Assembly (NCBI RefSeq): GCF_006538325.1
Contig: NZ_BJKK01000017.1
Span: forward strand, 1-64,000
DNA from: Alteromonas sp. KUL42
Lineage (GTDB): Bacteria > Pseudomonadota > Gammaproteobacteria > Enterobacterales > Alteromonadaceae
Reading direction: 5' to 3'
DNA: 64,000 nt
The position numbers were made by a program, and so were the translations under genes. Shown here one piece after another: positions 20,604 to 29,780 of the stretch. Every line of letters starts with the position of its first letter. The first letter of the stretch is position 1. Under the pieces are notes generated by a model. That model made no database searches. It was not told where the DNA came from and saw only the letters and a program-made list of their open reading frames with translations.

Positions 20604-21367
20604 TGTGATTGTGCCTTTTGAATGTGCGCCATATCAGGGCGCGTGTTTAATTTTTGTTGTAGATAAAATGTTGCTAAAGGAAGATCTGCCGGATGCGTAA
20701 TTTTAATATTGGCAGGGCTACCGCTGATAAGGGCAACGCGATGCCCGGCTAATTCCATGGCTGAAGCTTCATCGGTAATATTCGCACCGTCTTCTAAGCC
20801 TTTTTTTAGTGCCTGCTTAAGTAGCCCTGCGGGAAACAACTGCGGCGTAAGGGCATGCCATAAATTATCCCGTGTTTCAGTATGGGATATAACAGGTGTT
20901 GAAGTAGAAGTAATGCCATTATCCATGTTATTGCTTGCTTTGGCACGTTTCATGGTGTCGCGCACTGGGCTGGCTAAAATTCCTCCTGCAACAGTGTTGT
21001 CGTAGATCACAGCAAGAAGTGCCGTGATATCGTTGTCATCAACACAGGGGCGGGCCGCGTCATGTACTAAAGCCCAATCATTATCAGCTAGTATTGATAT
21101 GCCATTAAGTACACTGTCGGCGCGTTCTTTTCCTCCATTTACAACAGTAATGGGCTTTTTCCTCAATTCTAGCGCATCGAAGTAGTGATCATCAGGGCTT
21201 ATGGCAACAATTACATCATCTATGTGAGGGTGGCTTAGCAAGGCGTCAATTGTGTGTTCAAGTATGGTTTTTGAGGCAATGCTAAGGTATTGCTTGGGGC
21301 GGTCGGCTTGCATTCGGCTGCCAACGCCTGCTGCGGGAATGACCGCAACAACACGAGGGGTAGTCAT
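20594..21367 (-). CDS. ispD: 2-C-methyl-D-erythritol 4-phosphate cytidylyltransferase IspD
   Basis: Third step of the MEP pathway, joining CTP and methylerythritol phosphate. Nucleotide-binding signature [20 protein letters not shown] near the N-terminus; VHDAARPCV and [10 protein letters not shown] are further family motifs. I place the start at the ATG at 21367; a GTG at 21376 overlapping the ftsB stop is also in frame and possible. The product is about 257 aa, slightly longer than E. coli IspD, with a short insertion around [13 protein letters not shown] (about 150). Confidence 0.96.
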   Translation of the reverse strand: MTTPRVVAVIPAAGVGSRMQADRPKQYLSIASKTILEHTIDALLSHPHIDDVIVAISPDDHYFDALELRKKPITVVNGGKERADSVLNGISILADNDWALVHDAARPCVDDNDITALLAVIYDNTVAGGILASPVRDTMKRAKASNNMDNGITSTSTPVISHTETRDNLWHALTPQLFPAGLLKQALKKGLEDGANITDEASAMELAGHRVALISGSPANIKITHPADLPLATFYLQQKLNTRPDMAHIQKAQSQCE

Positions 21368-21372
21368 TTTCT

Positions 21373-21666
21373 TCACTTAGTTTCTGCAGGTAAAATGCGA
21401 TAAAAGGTTTCGCCTTTCTTGATCAAGCCAAGCTCATTTCTAGCGCGTTCTTCTATCGCTTCAAGACCTATTTTTAAATCGTTGATATCAGCTTTTAACA
21501 ACGCATTGCGTTGTACAAGGTTGGCATTTTGATTGGCTTGTTGCTGAACTTCTTGCTGTCGACTGTAATAATCGGGAATACTGTTTTTGCCAAACCATAG
21601 CCGGTACTGCAGTAGTCCAAGCAGTACTAACAAAACGATGGGAAGCCATTTACCTTGCAACACAGA
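21373..21666 (-). CDS. ftsB: Cell division protein FtsB
   Basis: A small bitopic protein of the FtsQLB divisome complex. I chose the GTG at 21666, preceded by AGGTGA about 6 nt upstream, giving 97 aa; a longer reading from 21705 adds 13 residues that are absent in relatives and would run into a terminator. One membrane helix (about residues 6-22) is followed by [15 protein letters not shown], a coiled coil, and the conserved end [20 protein letters not shown]. It heads ispD-ispF-truD, the standard order. Confidence 0.95.
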   Translation of the reverse strand, partial: SVLQGKWLPIVLLVLLGLLQYRLWFGKNSIPDYYSRQQEVQQQANQNANLVQRNALLKADINDLKIGLEAIEERARNELGLIKKGETFYRILPAETK

Positions 21667-21703
21667 TTCACCTGACTTTAGGTTGAGCAAAAAAAGGTTG
21701 AGC

Positions 21704-21738
21704 AAAAAAATGCAGAGGCAGTCACAGCCTCTGCATTT
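21704..21738 (-). terminator. Terminator of the TIGR03545-like gene, just before ftsB
   Basis: Stem ATGCAGAGGC (21710-21719) and GCCTCTGCAT (21727-21736), loop of 7. On the minus strand it is followed by seven T residues. The next bases carry a near-perfect duplicate of AGGTTGAGCAAAAAA (21679-21693 and 21694-21709). Confidence 0.85.
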
Positions 21739-21777
21739 GCCTATTATGCCGCTATGCAGCGCTGAGTCAAAGGTACA

Positions 21778-23493
21778 TTATTCACCTTGACCAAATTTCC
21801 CTTTCAATTTGTCGAGCAATTTATTCTTTTGCTGCTCAACCACATTGTTTAATTGCGCTTGCAGTAATTCTTGTAAAGCAGCACTGTCACCTTGGGCTGC
21901 GCTTATCATGCTGTTAACGTCTACCAATTCACCTGATAACAGAGATTGTTGGTCGCCAATCATACTATTGAGCTTACCGTTTAGCTCTTCTAACTTACCT
22001 TTCTGGCTATCGGTAAGTTGTGACAATGCGGCTTGGGCTAGTTTATTGTCTAAATCAGACTTTATATTAAAACCTGGGTTAGACAAAGTGCCATCCAGTA
22101 ACATGGTCATGTTCAAGCTGGTTAACGTTTGCAAGGCTTTTGCGATAGCCTCTGTAACTTCACTGGTACCTGCGGCTTCCATTACCAATTCTTGTAAATC
22201 AACTTCACCGGTACCAGACAACATGTTGTCGGTAACCTTCATTGAACCGTTAGTTTGCATGAGTGCAGACTTGAGTACCGCATTGAGGGTTTCATTACCG
22301 CTCATAGTAATGTTTGCCATATTCACGCCAGCTAACTGCCATACCTGACTGGCATCTACGCCATTGCCATCAATCCAAAACTCACCGTTTGAGGTGAATG
22401 ACTTAAGTAAATCTCCAGCCGCTTCAATGGTAAAGGTAGTGGGGTTACCAAAGACTTCATGCACGTTGGTGATGTTATTCCATTTGCTGGTGATAGATTC
22501 GTTTTGCCATAACACAGATACATTTGCTTCTTTAACCAATATGTTGGGAACTTCAGCGGGGGCCTCGCTTTTTTCTTCGCCTTGAATCAGCGGCATAACA
22601 ATTTGCATCGCCGCCATTAAATACTCAGTATATTCAGCTGCTTTATCGCCAAATACAAAATAAGTAACTTGAGAAAGCGCTGCTTGGTCGCCTGCAATTA
22701 CACCTTTCAGTAATGCGTAATCTTCTTTAGGCGCGTTTTTAAGCGCCTCTGCACTTGCACTAAGTGCTTTTTTCGCCTTTGACGCCTTTTCTGTAAAACT
22801 ACTAATAAGGGCTTTGTCGGCTTGCATTTCTTCTTTTAATTTATCAAATACCGTTTTTGCTTCAATAAGGGCTTGTGGGTCTTTGTAATTGGTTTCTTTC
22901 AGCTTTGCGACTTCACTTTTGTAGTAGTCAATGCGTGATTTGTCGGGCAGTGAGGTATAGTCTTCTTTCAGTGTTTTACTGTAAGTCTCGTAAGCTGCTT
23001 TCGCGTCTTCAATGGCGGCAGTGGTCTTTAGCGGATTGCGCGCCAATAGCTCGTCAACGGTAGGTACGGCTTCTTGTGCTTTTGCTTTCATTTCATCAAA
23101 AGACAGCGAACGCTCAGGCACACGATAAACGTCACCGGGTTCGGGACGACTGGTATCAAATTGTACTTCGAGTAAATTGAGGTTGTTGACGATAACCTGA
23201 TCGTTTAACAAAGGGGCCAGCTCCACATCTGCATTGGCTTCACCAACAAATACTTGATTGTGTGTAGGCTTAGTTGGGTTAGTTAATGCAATGCCTTTTA
23301 ACGTTACCGTGGTAGGGAACAAGGAGTGATCAAAGTCGTCAATATTGACTTCAGCACCGTAAGACTCGCCAAGTTTTGACTCTAGCACCGCTTTTATAAT
23401 GGTGTTGGCGAATAAAAAATACACCAAAAAAAGTACAACGAAAAAACCAACAACCCATTTCAAAACAGGCTTGCCTTTGCTAGCGCTACTCAT
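21778..23493 (-). CDS. TIGR03545-like membrane-anchored protein, AsmA-like
   Basis: A 571-residue protein with one N-terminal membrane helix (about residues 10-32) and a large periplasmic part. The stretch after the helix (VNIDDFDHSLFPTTVTLKGI) has the AsmA-type pattern, a central charged helical region follows (about 150-290), and the C-terminal half has repeating beta-type motifs. This fits the conserved but uncharacterised TIGR03545 family; AsmA-like proteins are linked with lipid transport to the outer membrane, but that is only analogy. It has its own terminator at 21704-21738 and is probably a single-gene unit. Confidence 0.75.
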   Translation of the reverse strand: MSSASKGKPVLKWVVGFFVVLFLVYFLFANTIIKAVLESKLGESYGAEVNIDDFDHSLFPTTVTLKGIALTNPTKPTHNQVFVGEANADVELAPLLNDQVIVNNLNLLEVQFDTSRPEPGDVYRVPERSLSFDEMKAKAQEAVPTVDELLARNPLKTTAAIEDAKAAYETYSKTLKEDYTSLPDKSRIDYYKSEVAKLKETNYKDPQALIEAKTVFDKLKEEMQADKALISSFTEKASKAKKALSASAEALKNAPKEDYALLKGVIAGDQAALSQVTYFVFGDKAAEYTEYLMAAMQIVMPLIQGEEKSEAPAEVPNILVKEANVSVLWQNESITSKWNNITNVHEVFGNPTTFTIEAAGDLLKSFTSNGEFWIDGNGVDASQVWQLAGVNMANITMSGNETLNAVLKSALMQTNGSMKVTDNMLSGTGEVDLQELVMEAAGTSEVTEAIAKALQTLTSLNMTMLLDGTLSNPGFNIKSDLDNKLAQAALSQLTDSQKGKLEELNGKLNSMIGDQQSLLSGELVDVNSMISAAQGDSAALQELLQAQLNNVVEQQKNKLLDKLKGKFGQGE

Positions 23494-23688
23494 ATTCCAC
23501 TCCTTGATACTGTGTATTTCCCCAATTCAGCAATTTGATGGTGATATTTCCAAATGGCGTACAATAAACCATTCGAAAACTTCAATAAAAAGCATTTGCC
23601 TTGGGGTATGACAACGAAAATTCAGTGTAATGTACTCACACCAGATCTTCCATCAATACAAACGCATTACAAAATAAAAAAGTTCATC

Positions 23689-23715
23689 AGCGCGAGATTC
23701 GATCGACTTCGCGCT
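23689..23715 (-). terminator. Hairpin after the Lrp-type regulator gene
   Basis: Stem AGCGCGA (23689-23695) and TCGCGCT (23709-23715) with an inner palindrome TCGATCGA. On the minus strand it is followed after seven bases by six T residues, consistent with a terminator for the gene ending at 23718. Confidence 0.55.
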
Positions 23716-23717
23716 AA

Positions 23718-24173
23718 TTACGCTATTGGTAATCGAGTAGAAGACTTTAGTTCTTTAAGAGATATACTTGATGATATGTCTGATATACCCGGTAGTTTTC
23801 GCAATACACTGTCTACGAAATGGCTATAGTCATCCAAGTCTTTTGCGACGACTTGTAATAGAAAATCTGCGTTGCCAGTGGTGTTGTGGCAACTTAGTAC
23901 ATTGTCGCAATTATTGATAATACTTATAAAGTCATTAGTCGTTTTAGTGTCATGGGCGGTATAGGTAAGCTGTACAAATGCTAACACTCCATAGCCGAGT
24001 TTGCGTTTATCTAAATTCGCTTGATAACTCTCAATATACCCCTCGCTTTCTAAGCGTTTTACTCTTCTCCAGCAAGGGGTTTCACTCATATTAAGTTGTT
24101 CAGCGAGCTTGGCATTAGCGAGTCTTCCATCTTGTTGTAACAACGCTAAAATCTTTTTATCTGTGTTATCCAT
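23718..24173 (-). CDS. Lrp/AsnC-family transcriptional regulator
   Basis: A 151-aa feast/famine regulator. N-terminal winged HTH (about residues 1-60; MDNTDKKILALLQQDGR and SETPCWRRVKRLESEGYI), C-terminal RAM/AsnC ligand domain (about 65-145, with GNADFLLQVVAKDLDDY). Such proteins bind amino acids or related metabolites and usually regulate a neighbour. It is divergent from the alcohol dehydrogenase gene with a 184-bp gap that includes a 15-bp palindrome, so that gene is the best candidate target. Which ligand it binds is not visible. Confidence 0.9.
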   Translation of the reverse strand: MDNTDKKILALLQQDGRLANAKLAEQLNMSETPCWRRVKRLESEGYIESYQANLDKRKLGYGVLAFVQLTYTAHDTKTTNDFISIINNCDNVLSCHNTTGNADFLLQVVAKDLDDYSHFVDSVLRKLPGISDISSSISLKELKSSTRLPIA

Positions 24174-24223
24174 TTATTCGGTCGTCAATAATTAGTAGCG
24201 TCTTTCTTTTGATTGATTCTAAG

Positions 24224-24238
24224 TGAAAGAATCTTTCA
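24224..24238. promoter_or_regulatory. Palindrome in the regulator/dehydrogenase divergent region
   Basis: TGAAAGAATCTTTCA is a perfect 7-1-7 palindrome, in an AT-rich context, about 50 bp from the start of the Lrp-type gene and 120 bp from the dehydrogenase gene. It is a candidate operator for the Lrp-type regulator. Confidence 0.45.
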
Positions 24239-24357
24239 AGCAAGGCTTAATTATGCAACTGCAAAGCAAGGTTATTTCAAGAACTTTCAATTAGAATGAA
24301 CCCATTCAGAAAATACACTTAACGTGTGTAGTTAACCCTTTTAAAGGAGCCATGGTT

Positions 24358-25404
24358 ATGAAAGCGGTACTGTTTGAACAATTTGGCGGAAAGCTAAGTA
24401 TTGAAGAAGTGGCAAAGCCCGTGCCTAAAGCTCATGGGGTTGTAATTCAAGTTAAAGCAACAGGAGTGTGCCGCAGTGATTGGCATGGTTGGATGGGGCA
24501 TGATGACGGGATAAGTTTGCCGCATGTTCCGGGCCACGAGTTTGCCGGCGTTGTTGAAGCTATCGGTAATGAAGTTAAGCGTTTTAACGTGGGCGACAAT
24601 GTAACTGTGCCTTTTATCAGTGCGTGTGGTAGATGCTCAGAATGCTCGTCGGGAAATCACCAAGTATGTGGGAATCAAACTCAGCCTGGTTTTACGCATT
24701 GGGGGTCCTTTGCCGAATACGTGGAAATAGACTTCGCTGATGTGAACTTGGTTCATCTACCCGGAGAGATTGACTTTGTGACAGCTGCTAGTTTGGGATG
24801 CCGCTTCGCCACATCATTTCGCGCAGTGGTAGATCAGGGAAAGGTTAGCGCGGGACAGTGGGTTGCTGTTCACGGCTGCGGTGGTGTAGGGTTATCAGCA
24901 GTCATGATCGCCTCAAGCATTGGCGCCAATGTGATTGCGGTTGATATTTCAGATGAAGCGTTATCTCTTGCTAAAAAATTGGGCGCAGATGTAGTGGTTA
25001 ACGCCACTAGAGAATCTGATGTACCAGCTTTTATAAAGCAACTCTCTTCAGGCGGTGCTCATGTGTCAATTGATGCTCTAGGTAATCCAATTACCTGTGT
25101 TAACTCAGTAAATAGTTTAAGAAAACGTGGTAAACACGTTCAAGTTGGTTTGCTCCTAGCCGAACAATCAACGCCGCCTATCCCAATGGATGCTGTGGTG
25201 GCACATGAACTTGAGATTGTAGGAAGCCACGGTATACAGGCCCATCGCTATGAAGCTATGTTTGACATGATCTCTGCGAGAAAGCTCAATCCTCAAGCGC
25301 TCATAGGAAAGATAATTTCTCTTGAAGAGGCCCCCCAAGCGTTATCTGAAATGGACAAATATGCGCAACCTGGCGTGACAGTAATTTCTCTTGATACTGA
25401 GTGA
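24358..25404 (+). CDS. Zinc-dependent alcohol dehydrogenase (MDR superfamily)
   Basis: A 348-aa NAD(P)-dependent medium-chain dehydrogenase. I chose the ATG at 24358 because AAAGGAG lies 8 nt upstream; the ATG at 24352 would be only 2 nt from it. Catalytic zinc ligands: C in [12 protein letters not shown] in [10 protein letters not shown]. The structural zinc loop [15 protein letters not shown] has all four cysteines. The Rossmann loop is [13 protein letters not shown], followed by an acidic residue (VDIS) typical of NAD specificity. The substrate is unknown; the divergent Lrp-type regulator suggests amino acid-related aldehydes or alcohols, an inference. Confidence 0.88.
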   Translation: MKAVLFEQFGGKLSIEEVAKPVPKAHGVVIQVKATGVCRSDWHGWMGHDDGISLPHVPGHEFAGVVEAIGNEVKRFNVGDNVTVPFISACGRCSECSSGNHQVCGNQTQPGFTHWGSFAEYVEIDFADVNLVHLPGEIDFVTAASLGCRFATSFRAVVDQGKVSAGQWVAVHGCGGVGLSAVMIASSIGANVIAVDISDEALSLAKKLGADVVVNATRESDVPAFIKQLSSGGAHVSIDALGNPITCVNSVNSLRKRGKHVQVGLLLAEQSTPPIPMDAVVAHELEIVGSHGIQAHRYEAMFDMISARKLNPQALIGKIISLEEAPQALSEMDKYAQPGVTVISLDTE

Positions 25405-25708
25405 AAAAATAGCGCTGAAACAGAGGCGTGTTAAATGTCATCTAACGCACTGAATACGTAGCTTGACAGAGAATTAAAAAAACTTTGTGGACGGGGGCTT
25501 GGCAGGGCTTTTTTGTGTGCTAACATCCGCGCAATTTTGGCGCTGTCGTGATCTTCATCCAAAATAATAAAGTTAAAAGATAAGAACGATGCGTAATTGC
25601 AAAGTAGCTACTTTGCTTGTTTTTTAGTCGCTTCCATGTAACCGTGGGTAGGCCTATCACGGCAGGAACGCTTTTTTTTGTTACAGCTATTTCTATGAAA
25701 GGGTTGCA
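25405..25708 (+). promoter_or_regulatory. Structured 5' leader of putA
   Basis: A good promoter is TTGGCA (25499-25504), 16 bp, TAACAT (25521-25526). The transcript would begin near 25533 and have a leader of about 175 nt with two terminator-like hairpins. The first is the perfect 18-bp palindrome GCAAAGTAGCTACTTTGC (25599-25616) followed by TTGTTTTTT. The second runs from GCTTCC (25630-25635) over CCGTG/CACGG (25642-25662) to GGAACGC (25665-25671), followed at once by eight T residues (25672-25679). The latter ends 29 bp before the putA ATG. This suggests attenuation or a leader RNA. Confidence 0.5.
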
Positions 25709-28700
25709 ATGCTCATTAACGACACACTTCACACAACATCACCCCTACGCCAACGTATTCGAGATTACTATCGCATTAGTGAGTCGGTGGCCGTCGATCA
25801 AATATTGCCTATTGCCGAGGTAAACCCTCGTGCGAGAAGTCGCGCTTGGGAAAGAGCACGGAAAATGGTACTCCAAATTCGCCGTGAACAAGAAGGGCAC
25901 GGTGGTGTTGATGCACTGTTAAACGAGTACTCATTGTCTACCGCCGAAGGTGTGGTGTTAATGTGTTTGGCCGAAGCTTTACTGCGCGTACCAGACAGAG
26001 CAACACAAGACGAGCTCATTCGCGATAAACTGTCAAAAGGACAGTGGACTCCCCATTTAGGTAATTCAGATTCGCTTTTTGTTAACGCATCAGCATGGGG
26101 GTTATTGTTTACCGGCAACATGGTGAATTACGCCGATAAGCGTAAACAAGAGCAGTTTGGCCTATTGAAGAAAACCTTGGGTAGATTGGGTGAGCCGGTA
26201 ATTCGCCGTGCTATGAATATCGCCATGCGCGTCATGGGTCGCCAATTCGTAATGGGTGAAACTATCGAAGATGCGGTAGAGCGTGCAAAAGATAAAGAAA
26301 CTAAAGGCTATGTATACTCATACGATATGCTAGGTGAAGGCGCCCGCACCATGCGTGACGCCGACCGCTATTACGATGCCTATGTAAAAGCCATAAAAGT
26401 TATTGGTAAAGCGGCAAATGGCCGTGGACCAAAGCGTTCTCCCGGTATTTCTGTCAAGCTTTCTGCCATTCATCCACGTTTCGAATTTTCGCACCGCGAG
26501 CGCGCGATGGAAGAGATCCCTCCTCGCCTAAAAGCACTGTGCATGATGGCGAAGGAATACGACATAGGCTTGACAGTTGATGCTGAAGAAGCTGACAGAC
26601 TTGAGTTATCACTCGATATTATTGAAGCGGTATTTCGCGACGAAGACCTCAATGGTTGGTCGGGCTTTGGCTTGGCGGTTCAAGCATACCAAAAGCGCGC
26701 TATTCACGTTATCGAGCATTTGCGTGCACTAACGTTAGAAGTAGGGCGTCCATTGATGGTGCGCTTAGTTAAAGGCGCATACTGGGATACAGAAATTAAA
26801 CTGACTCAACAAGCTGGGCTTGAAGAGTTTCCTGTATTTACGCGTAAATCGTCAACGGATGTGTCATATCACGCCTGTGCTAACCGCTTACTTGAGTACC
26901 GCGATTCAATTTACCCGCAGTTTGCTACACACAACGCCTACACTGCCTCTGTCATTGTTGAGCTAGCGGGTGACGACAAAGAAGGGTTTGAATTCCAGTG
27001 CTTACACGGCATGGGTGATACCCTGTATGACCAAGTTGTAACACAAGACAAAATTCAGTGTCGCGTATATGCACCAGTAGGTGAGCATGAAGACCTATTG
27101 GCTTACCTTGTTCGTCGCCTTCTTGAAAACGGTGCGAACTCTTCTTTTGTAAACGCCATCGTGGATGATGAAAAGCCCGTTGAGTCACTGCTAGAAGACC
27201 CAGTAGAGAAAACCCAGCGTCTTAAAGTGCGCTATAACAAACTCATCAAAACACCCCGTGGGTTGTATGCACCTGAGCGAGATAACTCCAGAGGGTTAGA
27301 TCTTACTGACACCAACGCGGTCACTGCGCTTAAGCACGAGCTAGAGCGCTGGCAAGAGCATTACAAAGTGACAGGCGAAATACCAGAGGGTGCTACGCCT
27401 GTGCGTAGTCCTACTGATCACAACGATGTTGTGGGCTATCACTATTATGCCAAACCTGATGACATGTTAAAGGCCCTTGGCGCGACTGATACGGGCTTTG
27501 ATGCATGGTCAAAACGCGATGTTAAAGAGCGTGCCGAAATTCTCAACCGTACCGCAGATGCCCTAGAACGCCATATGGCAGAGCTTATCGCAATTTGTAT
27601 GCGAGAAGCTGGCAAAGTGGCACAAGACAGTATTGATGAAGTGCGCGAAGCGGTAGATTTCTGTCGCTATTATGCGGTACGCGCAGAAGAGCTGGCTGAA
27701 GATCAACGCTTACTTCCCCGTGGCGTAGTACTTTGTATCAGCCCGTGGAACTTCCCACTTGCCATTTTCTTGGGACAGGTCGCTGCTGCATTGGTGACAG
27801 GTAATACGGTTATTGCAAAGCCTGCTGAGCAAACCAGCATTATTGCTCAGCGTGCAGTTGATATTATGCATTCCGTTGGTTTACCAGAAGATGCACTAAA
27901 ACTCATTATTGCACCAGGCAAAGACGTGGGTGACACCTTGCTACCTGACGAGCGCATTAAAGCGGTTATGTTCACTGGTTCAACACAAACTGGAACGCTT
28001 ATTTCACAAGTACTAGCAGAGCGCGGTGGAGAGCAAGTACCATTGATTGCCGAAACCGGTGGTCAAAACTGTATGATTGTTGACTCAACAGCGCTACCTG
28101 AACAAGTTGTTGACGATGTTATCCATTCAGGTTTCCAAAGTGCGGGTCAGCGCTGTTCAGCACTACGCGTATTGTTTGTACAAGAAGATATTGCTGACGA
28201 TCTCACTGATATGTTGATTGGTGCAATGAAAGAGCTTACCGTCGGCGACCCAACACAACTAGCCACTGATGTTGGTCCTGTAATCGATGAAAAGGCACTT
28301 AAGAGCCTGACCGATCATCAGAAATACATGGAAGACAAAGCAAAGCTACTTTATCGCAATGACATGCCAGAAGGTTTTGAAAACGGTACCTTCTTTACGC
28401 CAACCTTGTATGAAATCAAGAACATTAATGTACTTGAGAAAGAAGTCTTCGGCCCGGTGGTTCACATTGTTAGATTCAAGTCTAAAGAGCTGGAAAACGT
28501 ACTTGAGCAAATCAATAGTACAGGTTACGGCTTGACCATGGGAATTCATTCTCGCATTGAAGAGCGTGCGAATGAATTAGCTGCTAAGAGCCGTGCGGGT
28601 AACGTATACATAAACCGCAATATGATTGGTGCCATTGTTGGTGTGCAGCCATTTGGCGGTCGAGGTCTGTCAGGCACAGGGCCAAAAGCGGGTGGCCCTA

Positions 28701-29506
28701 ACTACTTACCGCGTTTAATGATGGAGCGTGCAACGCCTAAACCATCACACATTGAGGACGTCGACAGTACAGATGCAGCGTTAGTGGGTGATGAAAAAAT
28801 TGCAGAACGCGCCCATGTTATGATGGACAAGGCAAAAGCGGTAGAAGGGCAATGGCGACACACTGCGTTGAACGACCGCATTTCCATGGTTCGTCAGCTG
28901 CTAGCAAAAATTGCTAAGGTCGATATTGTTGACGAGTTGGCAGACGATTTGAACCGTACCTTGGCTACAGCACGTCAACAGCTAACCAGTGTTGAGCGTA
29001 AGTTGGCGAAGCCACAAACATTGCCAGGCCCAACAGGCGAGTCTAATAAGCTGTACCTTGAGCCTCGTGGTATCTTGGTGTGTTTTGCCGATAAGGACGT
29101 AACTTTTGAATACTGGTTATTGTCTATTGTAACTGCACTATCAACAGGTAACCCTGTAGTGTCGGTTGTGTCTGAAATATTCTACGAGGAAGCCGTAGAA
29201 ATTCAGAACAAGTTTGAGTCTACAGGCGCGCCATCTGGTCTATTCCAAGTTGCACGTCTTGCGCATTTAGACACCTTGCTGATGGACGAAGATTTGTCAG
29301 GCGTTGTTGTAGATTCAAGTACCCAGCGTACAGCGCGTATCACAGCCATGCTTTCATCGCGCGAAGGTGCAATTTTGCCAGTTATCACCGCAGAGTATAA
29401 CGACAACTTGATTCAACGTTTGATGACAGAGAAGACCATCAGTATTGATACTACGGCATCAGGTGGAAACACGTCATTGATGACCTTAGTTGAAGATGAT
29501 GAATAA
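25709..29506 (+). CDS. putA: Bifunctional proline dehydrogenase / P5C dehydrogenase PutA
   Basis: Oxidises proline to glutamate: FAD proline dehydrogenase gives P5C, and an NAD aldehyde dehydrogenase domain finishes. The 1265-aa protein begins without the ribbon-helix-helix domain of E. coli PutA, so it should be an enzyme only, not its own repressor. The PRODH barrel is about residues 180-480 (KGAYWDTEIK and PQFATHNAYT). The ALDH domain is about 560-1030 with the catalytic glutamate near 782 (AETGGQN) and cysteine near 816 (GQRCSALR). A C-terminal domain follows, ending in SGGNTSLM, as in long PutA proteins. GGGTTG precedes the ATG. The leader is described separately. Confidence 0.96.
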   Translation: MLINDTLHTTSPLRQRIRDYYRISESVAVDQILPIAEVNPRARSRAWERARKMVLQIRREQEGHGGVDALLNEYSLSTAEGVVLMCLAEALLRVPDRATQDELIRDKLSKGQWTPHLGNSDSLFVNASAWGLLFTGNMVNYADKRKQEQFGLLKKTLGRLGEPVIRRAMNIAMRVMGRQFVMGETIEDAVERAKDKETKGYVYSYDMLGEGARTMRDADRYYDAYVKAIKVIGKAANGRGPKRSPGISVKLSAIHPRFEFSHRERAMEEIPPRLKALCMMAKEYDIGLTVDAEEADRLELSLDIIEAVFRDEDLNGWSGFGLAVQAYQKRAIHVIEHLRALTLEVGRPLMVRLVKGAYWDTEIKLTQQAGLEEFPVFTRKSSTDVSYHACANRLLEYRDSIYPQFATHNAYTASVIVELAGDDKEGFEFQCLHGMGDTLYDQVVTQDKIQCRVYAPVGEHEDLLAYLVRRLLENGANSSFVNAIVDDEKPVESLLEDPVEKTQRLKVRYNKLIKTPRGLYAPERDNSRGLDLTDTNAVTALKHELERWQEHYKVTGEIPEGATPVRSPTDHNDVVGYHYYAKPDDMLKALGATDTGFDAWSKRDVKERAEILNRTADALERHMAELIAICMREAGKVAQDSIDEVREAVDFCRYYAVRAEELAEDQRLLPRGVVLCISPWNFPLAIFLGQVAAALVTGNTVIAKPAEQTSIIAQRAVDIMHSVGLPEDALKLIIAPGKDVGDTLLPDERIKAVMFTGSTQTGTLISQVLAERGGEQVPLIAETGGQNCMIVDSTALPEQVVDDVIHSGFQSAGQRCSALRVLFVQEDIADDLTDMLIGAMKELTVGDPTQLATDVGPVIDEKALKSLTDHQKYMEDKAKLLYRNDMPEGFENGTFFTPTLYEIKNINVLEKEVFGPVVHIVRFKSKELENVLEQINSTGYGLTMGIHSRIEERANELAAKSRAGNVYINRNMIGAIVGVQPFGGRGLSGTGPKAGGPNYLPRLMMERATPKPSHIEDVDSTDAALVGDEKIAERAHVMMDKAKAVEGQWRHTALNDRISMVRQLLAKIAKVDIVDELADDLNRTLATARQQLTSVERKLAKPQTLPGPTGESNKLYLEPRGILVCFADKDVTFEYWLLSIVTALSTGNPVVSVVSEIFYEEAVEIQNKFESTGAPSGLFQVARLAHLDTLLMDEDLSGVVVDSSTQRTARITAMLSSREGAILPVITAEYNDNLIQRLMTEKTISIDTTASGGNTSLMTLVEDDE

Positions 29507-29538
29507 GCGATAATGCTTGTGGTAATTACCTTCTTGGT

Positions 29539-29568
29539 AAGATAGCTACTTAATAAAATAGCTATCTT
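29539..29568. repeat. Inverted repeat after putA
   Basis: AAGATAGCTA (29539-29548) and TAGCTATCTT (29559-29568) are perfect 10-bp arms, 32 bp after the putA stop codon. They have no T tract; a second hairpin with one follows at 29584. It may be a stability element of the putA mRNA or an operator. Confidence 0.6.
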
Positions 29569-29583
29569 CACAACACCTCATTC

Positions 29584-29613
29584 AAAGGCCAGCGTTAAGC
29601 TGGCCTTTTTATT
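29584..29613 (+). terminator. Rho-independent terminator after putA
   Basis: Stem AAAGGCCAGC (29584-29593) and GCTGGCCTTT (29599-29608) with loop GTTAA, followed by T residues. Confidence 0.9.
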
Positions 29614-29780
29614 TTGCTTACCTTGGATTTTCTTTCAGCTTTTCTAATACCTTACCCTTTCCTTTTTCTTTCCTTAACCGGGCCTTAACCCTGCGTTTGA
29701 AATACTCGTGTCAGTTAATTTAAAAAGGCTGCGCATAGACCTTCGAAAGTAAGCTATGCGCCAAGTAATAGGCACAAGTA

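Noticed and set aside
23554-23829. 91-aa frame on the + strand overlapping the Lrp-type gene end
   Set aside because: No ribosome site, and half of it is the antisense of a clear regulator gene.
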